Part shown: piece after piece, positions 50,816-60,002 of the stretch | Numbering within the stretch: the stretch's first letter is position 1 | Layout of the letters: each line of letters begins with the position of its first letter | NCBI RefSeq assembly: GCF_002343915.1 | Contig: NZ_NETK01000001.1 | Span: 9,696,001 to 9,760,000, forward strand | Direction: 5' to 3' | From: Nannocystis exedens | GTDB lineage: Bacteria; Myxococcota_A; Polyangia; Nannocystales; Nannocystaceae | DNA length: 64,000 nucleotides | The notes under the pieces: model-generated | Databases searched by the model: none | The model's input: the letters and a program-made list of their open reading frames with translations, nothing else | Told to the model about the DNA's origin: nothing | Made by a program: the position numbers and the translations under genes

Positions 50816-52456
50816 GTGAAGCACTTCATCAACGAGCGGGCGGACATCGTCCGCGAGGCGATCGACACGGCGGTGATGCTCGGCGAAGGCAAGCTCGCCA
50901 GGCTCGACGGCTTCCCCGCGATCAAGGTCGTCGTCCGCGCCGACTGGGACCGCAGCCGGGTCGCCGTGATCTCTGGCGGCGGGGCGGGACACGAGCCGGC
51001 ACACGTCGGCTTCGTCGGCGACGGCATGCTGACCGCCGCGGTCAGCGGCGAGATCTTCGCCTCGCCGAGCGTCGACGCGGTGCTTGCGGCGATCCTCGCG
51101 GTCACCGGCGCGCCGGGCTGCCTGCTCGTCGTCAAGAACTACACCGGCGACCGCCTCAACTTCGGACTCGCGGCCGAGAAGGCGCGCGCGCTCGGCCTCG
51201 ACGTCGAGATGGTCGTCGTGGGCGACGACATCGCGATCCCCGAGGCACCGCGTCCGCGCGGCGTCGCAGGCACGCTGTTCGTGCACAAGGTCGCCGGCCA
51301 CCTCGCTCGCGAAGGGGCGCCGCTTTCGGAGGTGAAGCGTGCGGCGGAGCGCGTCGCCGGGGCGGTGTGCTCGCTCGGCGTGTCGTTCTCGTCGTGCACG
51401 ATCCCCGGACAGCCGGCGGAGCTGCGGCTCGGCCCGGACGAGGTCGAGCTCGGCCTCGGGATCCACGGCGAGCCCGGCGCGGAGAAGATCCGCTACGCGC
51501 CGGTGCGTGAGCTCGCCGAGATCCTCGTGTCGCGCCTCCACGAGCGGATCGGCGACGCGGGCTCGCCCGTGGCGCTGCTGATCAACGACCTCGGCGGCGT
51601 GCCGCCGATCGAGATCGCGGTCGCCACGGGGTCGCTGCTCGCGGCGATGCGGCGCGAGGTCGGTCTGGTCTTCGGCCCGGCGCGGCTGATGACGTCGCTC
51701 GACATGAAGGGCCTGTCCTTGTCCGCGCTCGCGCTCGACCCCGAGCTCGAGCTCGCGCTGCTGTCGCCCGTCGGCCCGGCCGCGTGGGTGCCCGGGCGTC
51801 GCATCGCCCGCGTCGCGCCGGTCCCGTTGCCCGCGCGCCTGCAGCCCGAGCTGCCGGAGCCGTCGGTCCACGTGGCGCGCCGGCGGGTGGTCGAGGTCGT
51901 ATGCCAGGAGCTGGTCGCCCGCGAATCCGAGCTCAACGCGCTCGACGCGAAGGTCGGCGACGGCGACACCGGCACGACGTTCGCGACGGCGGCGCGCGCC
52001 GTGCTCGCCGAGCTCGATCGCCTCCCGTTCGCCGACGCGGGCGCGCTGTGTGCGGCGATCGCCGGGGGCCTGTCGAGCGTGATGGGCGGCTCGAGCGGGA
52101 TCTTGCTGTCGATCGGGGTGTCGACGATGGGCGTCGCGGCGAAGTCGTCGCAGGACTGGCCGGCGGCGCTGCGCGCGGGCGTCCGGCGGATCCAGCAGGT
52201 CGGCGGCGCCGCGGCGGGCGATCGCACGATGCTCGACGCGCTGCTGCCGGCGATCTCGGCGCTCGAGGCCGGCGAGGGGCTCGCAGCGGCCGCCGCGGCG
52301 GCGCAGAGAGGGGCGGAGGCGACGCGGGCGATGACGCGGACGCACGCCGGTCGCGCGAGCTACGTGCCCGAGAGCGCGTTGCGCGGGGTCGCCGATCCTG
52401 GGGCGGTCGCCGTCGCGGCAATCTTCGGCGCGCTCGCGGCGGCGTCGCCCGCGTGA
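50816..52456 (+). CDS. dhaK: ATP-dependent dihydroxyacetone kinase (DhaK-DhaL fusion)
   Basis: A 546-aa protein that phosphorylates dihydroxyacetone (or glyceraldehyde) with ATP to feed glycolysis. The DhaK half has VISGGGAGHEPAHVGFVGDG (substrate-pocket His), KNYTGDRLNFGLAAE, SSCTIPGQPAEL and GLGIHGEPG with the His that binds the substrate covalently. The DhaL half has KVGDGDTGTTFATAA with the Asp residues for Mg-ATP, SSVMGGSSGIL, and GDRTMLDALLPA. Fusion and length fit the ATP-dependent type of the yeast/Citrobacter class rather than the PTS type. The GTG at 50816 (VKHFINERADIV) is chosen because upstream codons are Arg-rich filler and GACCAT lies 6 nt before it. Nearby genes give no further pathway link. 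Confidence 0.93.
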   Translation: MKHFINERADIVREAIDTAVMLGEGKLARLDGFPAIKVVVRADWDRSRVAVISGGGAGHEPAHVGFVGDGMLTAAVSGEIFASPSVDAVLAAILAVTGAPGCLLVVKNYTGDRLNFGLAAEKARALGLDVEMVVVGDDIAIPEAPRPRGVAGTLFVHKVAGHLAREGAPLSEVKRAAERVAGAVCSLGVSFSSCTIPGQPAELRLGPDEVELGLGIHGEPGAEKIRYAPVRELAEILVSRLHERIGDAGSPVALLINDLGGVPPIEIAVATGSLLAAMRREVGLVFGPARLMTSLDMKGLSLSALALDPELELALLSPVGPAAWVPGRRIARVAPVPLPARLQPELPEPSVHVARRRVVEVVCQELVARESELNALDAKVGDGDTGTTFATAARAVLAELDRLPFADAGALCAAIAGGLSSVMGGSSGILLSIGVSTMGVAAKSSQDWPAALRAGVRRIQQVGGAAAGDRTMLDALLPAISALEAGEGLAAAAAAAQRGAEATRAMTRTHAGRASYVPESALRGVADPGAVAVAAIFGALAAASPA

Positions 52457-52584
52457 CGCGGCCTGTGCGTCGCTTCGGCCGCTCCACCCGCCCGCCCGGC
52501 CTCGCACCCGCCTTGCGAGGCGAGTGCATGGACTCGCTCACGAGCGGTTGGGCATGGGGCGCCCATCCTCCTGAGGCATTATGG

Positions 52585-53574
52585 TCACTCGACCCCCTCT
52601 CGACAAAGGACGGCCTCCTCGAAGCCCCAGCGATCTTGTTCTTCTCCGGCGAGTAGGCGCTCGCGAAGCGGTCCGTAGTCCACCTGCGCGGGAACGTTGA
52701 CTGCAACGAGCCGGCCCGACGCCTCGGTGTCGCACCCGAGTCCCTTGAGCATGCGCTGGACATCGTCGACGCACTCCGCATTCCGCACGATGATGCGGAG
52801 CACGCTGTTGCCGGACTCGTGCAGTAATTTGTCGAACAACAGCTCGCCATCCTCTTCGTTCACCGAGACGATGTCGCCACGAGCCACGTCGTAGGTGTAG
52901 TAGGGGATGCTCGCGATCTCGTAGGTTCCATCCACCCGAGGGTTCGCCCACAGGATCTCGCGTTGAAAGTCGGGATAGCCGTCCTCGTCGGGCACCAGCC
53001 GAAAGACGACAGGGCGTTGGTCCGTCCCGGTAGGCCCGGCGCCATGACGCATGGTTAGATGTCGATCTGGGCTGGAGTCCAAGTCACAAGACGGATCCTC
53101 GGCAAAGCGGCGAGCCTGTCGCGCGTTGGTGTGCGCCCCGCCGGGGTCCGCACGCCAGCATCCAGTCTCCCAATCCCAGACGCCATCGGCGACGCCCCTC
53201 TCCAGGAGATCGGCAACCTGCTCAAGGTCAGCACCACGCGGAGCGTCCACCGCGTAGAGTCGTTTCTTGGCCTGTTCCCACGTGCATCCGAGCGCCTGCA
53301 AGGGCTTCCAGTATCGCTCAAACATCGTCGGCTCGATGTTCTCACGGAGCAGGATCCGGAAGGTGGATGAACCGCTTGGCTCGAGGACCTCGACGAACTC
53401 CAGCACCCCGTCCACAACGGGACGAGCACGTACGACGTCCTCGAAGCTGACCCCGTACATGAACCACGGGGAGTTGCGCAACTTGTACCGGCCGCTGCCC
53501 AAGTCCTCGGCCCAGAGGCTCTCCGAGGACTGGTCGTCCGGGTAGAACAGCACTTTGACCATGTGCTCGCTCAT
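52585..53574 (-). CDS. tandem DUF4265 protein, probable immunity protein for the upstream RHS/HNH toxin
   Basis: A 329-aa cytoplasmic protein with two DUF4265 copies. Copy 1 spans about residues 1-140 (SSESLWAEDLGSGRYKLRNS, GVSFEDVVRARP, LEPSGSSTFRILLREN, LQALGC); copy 2 spans 180-325 (VFRLVPDEDGYPDFQREILW, ASIPYYTYDVARGDIVSV, LKGLGC, VDYGPLRERLLAGEEQDRWG). DUF4265 proteins often sit beside polymorphic-toxin genes. Its ATG overlaps the toxin stop codon (ATGA at 53571-53574), so the two are translationally coupled, as expected for toxin and immunity. There is no signal peptide, which fits neutralising a nuclease in the cytoplasm. The immunity role is inferred from position, not from known DUF4265 chemistry. 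Two copies may mean two binding faces or a duplication. Confidence 0.85.
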   Translation of the reverse strand: MSEHMVKVLFYPDDQSSESLWAEDLGSGRYKLRNSPWFMYGVSFEDVVRARPVVDGVLEFVEVLEPSGSSTFRILLRENIEPTMFERYWKPLQALGCTWEQAKKRLYAVDAPRGADLEQVADLLERGVADGVWDWETGCWRADPGGAHTNARQARRFAEDPSCDLDSSPDRHLTMRHGAGPTGTDQRPVVFRLVPDEDGYPDFQREILWANPRVDGTYEIASIPYYTYDVARGDIVSVNEEDGELLFDKLLHESGNSVLRIIVRNAECVDDVQRMLKGLGCDTEASGRLVAVNVPAQVDYGPLRERLLAGEEQDRWGFEEAVLCREGVE

Positions 53575-56500
53575 TCGGTCTTCGTTCCTTTCGCCCGGTT
53601 GCAACCGCCGCAGAGGAGCTGCCCGTTGGTGGGCGATCCATCACCGCCGTGAACCTTGGGGATGATGTGGTCGTGCTGCCGCTCGTTCTTCGGCGGGGTG
53701 ACGTTTGCCGTGTGACGTTGTCCGGGCACGAGGGGGGCCTTGCACTTCTCGCAGGTCTCGACGCCATCATAACGCGCGCGGTTCTCGGCTCGGATATCCT
53801 CTTTCCCCTTCGACGTGAACCTTTTGCCCGCGCGCGAACCGCCGGACGTGCCGACTTTGCGCGTGACGAGGTTTTGGACCGCCTCCAGCGTCGCTTCGGG
53901 CAGCTCCCTCGTCGGTACGAATTTCTTGGCGGCCTCGGCGGCTCGGTCTGCGCCGCGGACCCAGCGATAGGCGCCCTTGATGTCGCCGGCGCTGACCGGG
54001 AGCGCCTCACTGGCGAGCGACAGGGCGGACAGGACGCGTGCGCCGATGCCGGCCTCGGCGCTGGCGACCGTCAGGACGTCGTCCGCGATGCCGCTGAACT
54101 CGTCGACCTTGTCGTAACCCTTGTAGGCGGCCTTGAACGTCGCTTTGCCGCCTTTGATGATCCAGCTGACCCAGCCGTGGCCGGTCGGATCGACGTTGCT
54201 GATAGGGTTGTTGGCGGCGTAGCGGTAGAGGTTGCGCTCACCGGGCTCGTCCAGACGAGCGGCGGGGTTGAGCAGGTGGTACGGGTCGGGGCTCGCCCAG
54301 CGGCCGAGCTCGGGCAGGTAGTGACGAGCGCCAATCGCCACGGCGCCGCTGAGGGGATCGTCTTCCTTCCCTGTGAAGCGGTACGTGGGCCCGCTGGCCT
54401 CGCCGGCGCGCCATGCCAGTCGAACGGCACCGTAGGGCTCCGCCACGTCGCGGGCGAGCGGACGGCCGCGATGGTCGAGCACGAGGGCGGCGGAGCCCAG
54501 GCGATCGGTGATGTGATAGCGGGTGTGCTCGTCGGGCGCGAGCGGGTGTGCCGTGTCGTCGTGCCGACAGCTCAGCGTAGCGACGCCGAAGAGCACGAGG
54601 ACGACGGCCGACGTGATGGATGCGTTCGCAGTTAGAACATGGACGTTGAGCAGGCGGACGAGGCCTGCGGCGGCAACGAGGAGGGCGAGCACGAGGCCGA
54701 CGAGGGCCCACTCCCCGAGCGGCGCAGGCAGGGCGCGACGGGCCTCGGCCGATGCCGCCATTTCGACCGGGAGCTCGGCGAAGCCGTCGCGCGGCATGGG
54801 GACCGCGCTCTCTGCGACGCGCTCGCCGGCGAAGTGGACCCAACGGACGAGTTGGCCGTCGCGCACCTCGGCGTTCCTCGTGAAGTAGAGCGTCTCGTGG
54901 GCGAGCTCGCCGCGGGCGTCGTATTCGCGGCGGATCGCCCGCTCGCCCGTGTAGCCGTAGACGTGCTCGACGCGGCGGCCGTCGTCGGCGACGAAGGACT
55001 GCACGCGGCCGTGGGGATCGAAGTGCCAGGTGCCTGCGGCGAGGGGACCGGCGCCGGCGACCTCGGCGAGCTGGCCGGCTGCGTCGTAGGTGAGGTGCTG
55101 GGCGTCGAGGCGGACCGCGGCGTGCGGGCGCGCGTCGTCGTAGCCGAGCTTGCGGCCGGCTTGCTCGAGGAGGTTGCCGTCGTCGCTGTACCGCCAATGT
55201 GTCGTCTTGCCCTGTGCAGTGCTGGCGACCAGGCGGCGCAGGTCGTCGTAGACGTAGGTCTGCGAGAGCGAGAAGCCTTCGGCGGCGAGGTGGTCGCGCG
55301 TCTCGGCGAGCTGGCCCGCGACGTCGTAGCGGTGCGTGAGGTCGAGGAGGGCGGTGGTCTTCTCGGCGACGTGCGTGCGATGCACGCGGCCGGCTTGATC
55401 GAGAGCGCGGGTGAGCTCGACACCTGGCGCGAGGGACAGGCGGCGCCAGCGTGCGAGCGGGTCGTACTCGGCTTCGGCGAAGGCGCTGGGCGCCTCGAGG
55501 CCGCGGGCCGTGTAGGCGTGCTCGAGGGTGCTGCCGTCGGGGTAGAAGTCGCGCAGCGGCCGGTCCTGCGCGTCGTAGACGTGAGCGGTGGACAGCGCGA
55601 CAGCGCCGCGCGGCGTGTCGAAGCGCCGGGTCATGCGGGTGATGCGGCCGCGGGCGTCGTGCGTGAAGTCGACGCGCCCGGCGTCGTCCTCGACGGTGAC
55701 GAGCTGGCCGCGCGCGAAGGGACCGCCCGTGCCGTAGCTGCGGCGGACGTCGCTGACCTGCTTGCCCGCCGGGTCGATGGCGCGCTCGTGCGTGAGGCGG
55801 CCGATCGGGTCGAACGTCCAGGACACGCGTGCGCCGGTGGCATCGATTCGCTCGATCAGGCGGCCGGTGGCGTCGAAGCGCTGGCGAACGTGACCGGCGT
55901 CCGGCGAGTCGATGTTCCTGAGACGGCCGCCGCCGTCGTAGGTGTAGCCGGTGCGGTGGCCCTCCGGATCGACGTGACCGGTGAGCCTGCCGGCGGCGTC
56001 GTGCGCGTAGCGGTGGATGATGTTGTGGCCCGCGAGGGAGCTCGTGATCGACAGGATGCGGCCGAGGCCGTCGTGCTCGGTGCGCTCGGGCGTGCCGGTG
56101 TACGGCGGCTCCGGGTGCAGATCCTCGTGGTCCTGGCGTTCGAGCGCGAGCGGCAGGTAAGTGGTGGCGAGCTCGTAGCCGTCCGCGTCGCGCGACCAGA
56201 CGGCGCGGTCCAGCGCGTCGAGGTGGGTGATGCTGGGCGATGGGGCGCTGGGCAGCTCGATGATTGCGCCGGGGGACAGCGCGGCCGCGGGGAGCGCGGC
56301 TCCCGCGAGCAGCTCGACCACGTCCCCTCGCGCGCCGTAGCGACGAGCCGTGCGGAGGATTGCGGCGGTACCCGCATCGTCCTGCGTGACGTCGAGGACG
56401 ACGCGGCCGAGGCCGTCGAGGTGGCTGACGACGAGTTCGACCTCGGGCTCGCCGCTCACGCGTCGCAGCTCGGTGAGGACGGAGGGACGAGGCGCCGCGC

Positions 56501-59468
56501 CGTCGAGGTCGTAGCGGTAGCGCGCCGTCGGCAGCTCGGGCGTGTCGCCGGGCTCGATCTCCGCGATCAGGCGACCGAGGCCGTCGTACTCGGCGATGGT
56601 CGTCGCGCCGCTGGGGGCGGTGACGGTGAGCGGAAGGCCCGTCCGCGCGTCCCAGGTCGCGGTCGTGACGAGGTCGCCGGAAGCGCCGAGCAGGAGGCGC
56701 TCCTCCACGGGGAACAGGCCCGCGTCGTCGTAGGTGCGCCGGAGCGTGCCGCCCTCGGCGTCGCGGAGCTGGGTGATGTTGCCGCGCGCGTCGACGGTTT
56801 GGCGGAGCGAAGGGACCCACTCGTCGCCCTCGAGCCAGGTCTCGACGCGGGCGACGACGCCACGGTTACCCACCTGGCCGAGCGGCGCGCCTTGCTCGGG
56901 CGGGCCGTCGTAGTAGGTCCGGGTGGCGGTGACCTGCGTGCCGTCGGCGTCCGCGATGATTTGCTCGGCGACGCGATCGCGCGGACCGCCGTCGACGGCG
57001 GGCTCGGCGTAGTTGTAGGTCGTGATTCGCTCGTCGCCCGAGAGGTCAGCGCCGGTCTTGATGTCGACGCGGCCGAGGGCGCGTTCCTCGAGGACGTTGC
57101 CCCAGCCGTCGTGATCCCACTCGGTCCGCACCCGGACCGCTGCGGCTTCGGGGCCGGCTTCGAGGTGATCGGTGTCGGTGGCGACGCGACGGGCGGCACG
57201 CACTCCCGGCGCCGGCGTGTCGACCTCGAGCGTGTGCGTCTCGCGGACGAGCACGCCGCGGGGGCTCCGGGTCTCGCTGTCGAGGAGTTGGAGCTTGCGC
57301 GCCTCGTCGGTTTGGCCGAGGTCGTAGCGTGTGATGGTGGTCGACGGCTCGGTGAAGCGGTCGCCGGTGCTGGCGGCGCGCAGCTCGGCGAAGCCGCGGA
57401 ACTCGCCGCGTGCCGGGTCGTACCAGCCGTCGCGGACGTGGTGTTCGGTGGTGTGCGACCAGGGCGTGTGTGCGTCGGCCTCGTGCGATTCGATCAGCAC
57501 GGGGAGGGGCGTCGGCGGGGTCGATGACCATGGCGCGCCGGCGTCGGCATCGGCACGCGCGAGAGCGGCGGCGGAGGCGTAGGTGAACTCTCGCTCGTAT
57601 CCGAGGCCCGTGCGCAGGCCCTCGAGGAGACCCGGGCGCTCGGCGAAGGACCATGCGCGCCAGGGCTGCGAGCCATCGGTGTCGACGCGGAGGACGTCGA
57701 CGGTGCCGCTGGCGTCGACGTCGCTCAGGAGCACGACTTCATCGGCCTCGAGCTCGCGCCACGCGACGTTCGCTGCTGCAGCGACCGAGCCGTCGTGCTG
57801 GTAGGTGTAGAGGTCGAGCGAGGCGCCGCCGAGGCGGACGAGGTCCGCGGCACCGTCGCCGTTCAGGTCGGCGAGCTCCCAGCGCTCGCTCTCCACCATC
57901 GCCGGCACGCCTGCGAGGTCGACGGGATCGGCGAAGAGCCCGAGGCCGTCGCCCGCGGCGACGAGGACGCGACTCTCACTCGGCAGGATGCGGACGAGGT
58001 CCGGCAGGCGATCGCCGTCGAGGTCCGCGAGCTGGACGCCCGGATCGCCGAGGCGCATGCCGGCGAGCGGCGGCGGCACGGGCTCGGCTGGGAGATAGCC
58101 GGGCGCGTCGTGGTGGCGGAGCCAGAGCCACCCGTCGGCGTCGTCGTGGCGCAGGACGTCGACGCGACCGTCGAGGTTGAGATCGACGAGGGCGACGTTT
58201 GGCGCGGTGAGGTCGAAGCTGAGATCGACGTCGATCGGGGAAGCAGTGGCGAAGGGCACGACGCCGCCCGTGAAGGCCCATAATTCGCCCTCGCCCGGCT
58301 GGGCCAGAAGATCTTCGACGCCGTCGCCGGTGAGATCGGCGAAGCGTGCGGACTTCGTGAGCGTGACCGCCGGCGCGTTGAACTCCGTCCATTTCGAATC
58401 GAGCGTGTCGCCGCGGCCCTTGCGGTAGCGCCACGGGTCCCCCGTGGCGTCGAGAAGGTCGGGGAGCGCGTCGCCGTCGACGTCGACCCAGGCCCGTCCG
58501 TCCGCGGTCGGGTCGAGCGCCGGGGCGAGGGCGAGCTCGGTCTCGAGCGCTTCGTCGAGCGCGCCGGTGTAGCGAAGGTGCCAGGGCGGCAGCGCGGCGC
58601 CGTCGCTGGCGACGGTGTCGATCCGGATGAGCTGGCTCGCGGGGACCAGGATGCTCCGCTCGTAGGTGAGCGTCGTCGTGCGGACGAGAACGCCATCGAC
58701 CTCCGTCGACAGCGCGTGGAGGCGGTGGCGCAGCTCCACGGCGAAGCCGGCGGCGCGCGTGTGGACGACGTCCGGGCGCTCCTCGTACTCGAATCGCACC
58801 GTCGCGCGGCCGTCGTTGTAGGTGATCGCCGCGAGCAGCGGCGCGGTGGAGCCGGGCTTGTGGGTGTAGTGGAAGTCGATGCGGTTGCCGTGGACGTCGG
58901 TGATCGCGGAGAGCTCGAGGCGGAAGTCGCCGGCGGCGCCCGTGAGGCGCGCGTCGTCGGTCAGTCCGAACAGGTAGCCGGTGCCATCGGTCGTGACGGC
59001 CGACATCGCGCCGCCGGTCAGCGCGCGGACGACGACCGGCGGCCCCTGTTCGATGCGTTCGCGGTAGACGCCCGGCGCGACCTCGACGAGCTCCTCGCCT
59101 CCGCCGAGGCCGCGCAGGACCCACGCGTCCGTGTCGTGGTAGCGAGGGATGCCGGTCCGCAGCGAGCGCTCGATGGCCGGGAGTCCGAGAGACCAGCCGA
59201 GTCCGAGGGGGCCCGCGCCCTCGCCGGCGCTGTAGTTCAGCGCGAGCTCGGGTGCATGGCCGGCGCGGCCGGGCGGGACGTCGATCGGATACGAGAGCGA
59301 CGGGAGCCCGCTCGCGGGGCTCAGATCGTAGCCCTGGCCGAAGCCTTCGATCGAGGCCGGGCCCTTCGGAAGATTGATCGCGGTCGCAAGCGTCGAGCTG
59401 GTGTCGGCGTGAGCGGTGCCGGCGACGAGCGCGAGCGCGACGACGAGTAAACCTGTTCGTAGAGACAT
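53571..59468 (-). CDS. secreted SpvB/TcB-TcC-type RHS toxin with C-terminal HNH nuclease
   Basis: A 1965-aa protein. A signal peptide (MSLRTGLLVVALALVAGTAH) is followed by an SpvB domain (about 35-290; GLPSLSYPIDVPPGRAGHAP, GPLGLGWSLGLPAIERSLR), six FG-GAP/VCBS-like repeats (about 325-585; VDVDGDALPDLLDATGD, ADLNGDGAADLVRLGG), TcdB mid-N/mid-C regions (LRTGLGYEREFTY, ARGEFRGFAELRAA), many RHS/YD repeats (about 850-1560), two membrane helices (about 1575-1635) and the RHS core ending PELGRWASPDPYHLLN, then NPISNVDPTG near 1757. The last 200 residues are the variable toxin: CEKC, HDHIIPKVHGGDGSPTNGQ and CGGC form a zinc-stabilised HNH endonuclease. This is a TcB-TcC fusion with a nuclease tip. 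The start chosen is the ATG before the signal peptide. Confidence 0.92.
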   Translation of the reverse strand: MSLRTGLLVVALALVAGTAHADTSSTLATAINLPKGPASIEGFGQGYDLSPASGLPSLSYPIDVPPGRAGHAPELALNYSAGEGAGPLGLGWSLGLPAIERSLRTGIPRYHDTDAWVLRGLGGGEELVEVAPGVYRERIEQGPPVVVRALTGGAMSAVTTDGTGYLFGLTDDARLTGAAGDFRLELSAITDVHGNRIDFHYTHKPGSTAPLLAAITYNDGRATVRFEYEERPDVVHTRAAGFAVELRHRLHALSTEVDGVLVRTTTLTYERSILVPASQLIRIDTVASDGAALPPWHLRYTGALDEALETELALAPALDPTADGRAWVDVDGDALPDLLDATGDPWRYRKGRGDTLDSKWTEFNAPAVTLTKSARFADLTGDGVEDLLAQPGEGELWAFTGGVVPFATASPIDVDLSFDLTAPNVALVDLNLDGRVDVLRHDDADGWLWLRHHDAPGYLPAEPVPPPLAGMRLGDPGVQLADLDGDRLPDLVRILPSESRVLVAAGDGLGLFADPVDLAGVPAMVESERWELADLNGDGAADLVRLGGASLDLYTYQHDGSVAAAANVAWRELEADEVVLLSDVDASGTVDVLRVDTDGSQPWRAWSFAERPGLLEGLRTGLGYEREFTYASAAALARADADAGAPWSSTPPTPLPVLIESHEADAHTPWSHTTEHHVRDGWYDPARGEFRGFAELRAASTGDRFTEPSTTITRYDLGQTDEARKLQLLDSETRSPRGVLVRETHTLEVDTPAPGVRAARRVATDTDHLEAGPEAAAVRVRTEWDHDGWGNVLEERALGRVDIKTGADLSGDERITTYNYAEPAVDGGPRDRVAEQIIADADGTQVTATRTYYDGPPEQGAPLGQVGNRGVVARVETWLEGDEWVPSLRQTVDARGNITQLRDAEGGTLRRTYDDAGLFPVEERLLLGASGDLVTTATWDARTGLPLTVTAPSGATTIAEYDGLGRLIAEIEPGDTPELPTARYRYDLDGAAPRPSVLTELRRVSGEPEVELVVSHLDGLGRVVLDVTQDDAGTAAILRTARRYGARGDVVELLAGAALPAAALSPGAIIELPSAPSPSITHLDALDRAVWSRDADGYELATTYLPLALERQDHEDLHPEPPYTGTPERTEHDGLGRILSITSSLAGHNIIHRYAHDAAGRLTGHVDPEGHRTGYTYDGGGRLRNIDSPDAGHVRQRFDATGRLIERIDATGARVSWTFDPIGRLTHERAIDPAGKQVSDVRRSYGTGGPFARGQLVTVEDDAGRVDFTHDARGRITRMTRRFDTPRGAVALSTAHVYDAQDRPLRDFYPDGSTLEHAYTARGLEAPSAFAEAEYDPLARWRRLSLAPGVELTRALDQAGRVHRTHVAEKTTALLDLTHRYDVAGQLAETRDHLAAEGFSLSQTYVYDDLRRLVASTAQGKTTHWRYSDDGNLLEQAGRKLGYDDARPHAAVRLDAQHLTYDAAGQLAEVAGAGPLAAGTWHFDPHGRVQSFVADDGRRVEHVYGYTGERAIRREYDARGELAHETLYFTRNAEVRDGQLVRWVHFAGERVAESAVPMPRDGFAELPVEMAASAEARRALPAPLGEWALVGLVLALLVAAAGLVRLLNVHVLTANASITSAVVLVLFGVATLSCRHDDTAHPLAPDEHTRYHITDRLGSAALVLDHRGRPLARDVAEPYGAVRLAWRAGEASGPTYRFTGKEDDPLSGAVAIGARHYLPELGRWASPDPYHLLNPAARLDEPGERNLYRYAANNPISNVDPTGHGWVSWIIKGGKATFKAAYKGYDKVDEFSGIADDVLTVASAEAGIGARVLSALSLASEALPVSAGDIKGAYRWVRGADRAAEAAKKFVPTRELPEATLEAVQNLVTRKVGTSGGSRAGKRFTSKGKEDIRAENRARYDGVETCEKCKAPLVPGQRHTANVTPPKNERQHDHIIPKVHGGDGSPTNGQLLCGGCNRAKGTKTE

Positions 59469-59562
59469 GCGGAGCCTTTCGGTCGATACGTGGCGACGAA
59501 GCACCGTGCCGTCCGTGGCACGCAGGGGGGGCGCGCAGGGGGCCGCGCAGGCTGGTGAGGGG

Positions 59563-59997
59563 CTAAAGACCCATGAGATTGCCGAAGCTCGATCTGCTGG
59601 AATCGGTCTGGGGCAGGACGTGGACGGGGTCAGTCTGGGGCACGTCCGAAGTCCCGGGGGACGGCAGGGGCGGAACGCCGCTTGGTTCGATCCACGGCCC
59701 GCGGCCGACGCGGGGCACGAGCCCGAGGTGCGCGGCGCAGCGGTACACGCTCGACCGTTCGGCATCGCAATGCGACACGAGCATGGCGCGGCCGGCACGG
59801 CTCAAGCTGCGGGGCGTCATGGTCGCGCCCAAGAGCGCAGCCTCGGCGCCGTGCTTCAGGCTGCGGAGGATCCACCAGCTCCGCTCGAGACTCGCTCGTT
59901 CGGGCCTGCCGTGGGCGTAGCAGAGGAGGCGTACGACGCCCGCGAGCAAGCGATCGATGAGCTCGAGCGGCTCATCGTCAGGGATCGGCGTGCCCAT
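59563..59997 (-). CDS. small protein between Tc A-like and TcB-TcC genes, unknown function
   Basis: A 144-aa protein. ATG 59997 lies 5 bp after the stop of the A-like gene and the frame ends 94 bp before the toxin start, so it is an internal operon gene. The first 85 residues are helical (LELIDRLLAGVVRLLCYAHG, LERSWWILRSLKHGAEAALL) with VYRCAAHLGLVPRVGRGPW; the tail of about 45 residues is Pro/Ser-rich and unstructured (VPPLPSPGTSDVPQTDP). There is no signal peptide. I do not recognise it. Position suggests a chaperone, assembly factor or second immunity-like protein for the toxin complex, but nothing in the sequence decides. Confidence 0.65.
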   Translation of the reverse strand: MGTPIPDDEPLELIDRLLAGVVRLLCYAHGRPERASLERSWWILRSLKHGAEAALLGATMTPRSLSRAGRAMLVSHCDAERSSVYRCAAHLGLVPRVGRGPWIEPSGVPPLPSPGTSDVPQTDPVHVLPQTDSSRSSFGNLMGL

Positions 59998-60002
59998 GGC
60001 TT

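Noticed and set aside
54639..57527. 962-aa open frame on the plus strand opposite the RHS gene
   Set aside because: Complementary-strand artefact of repetitive YD-repeat codons; no recognisable motif.
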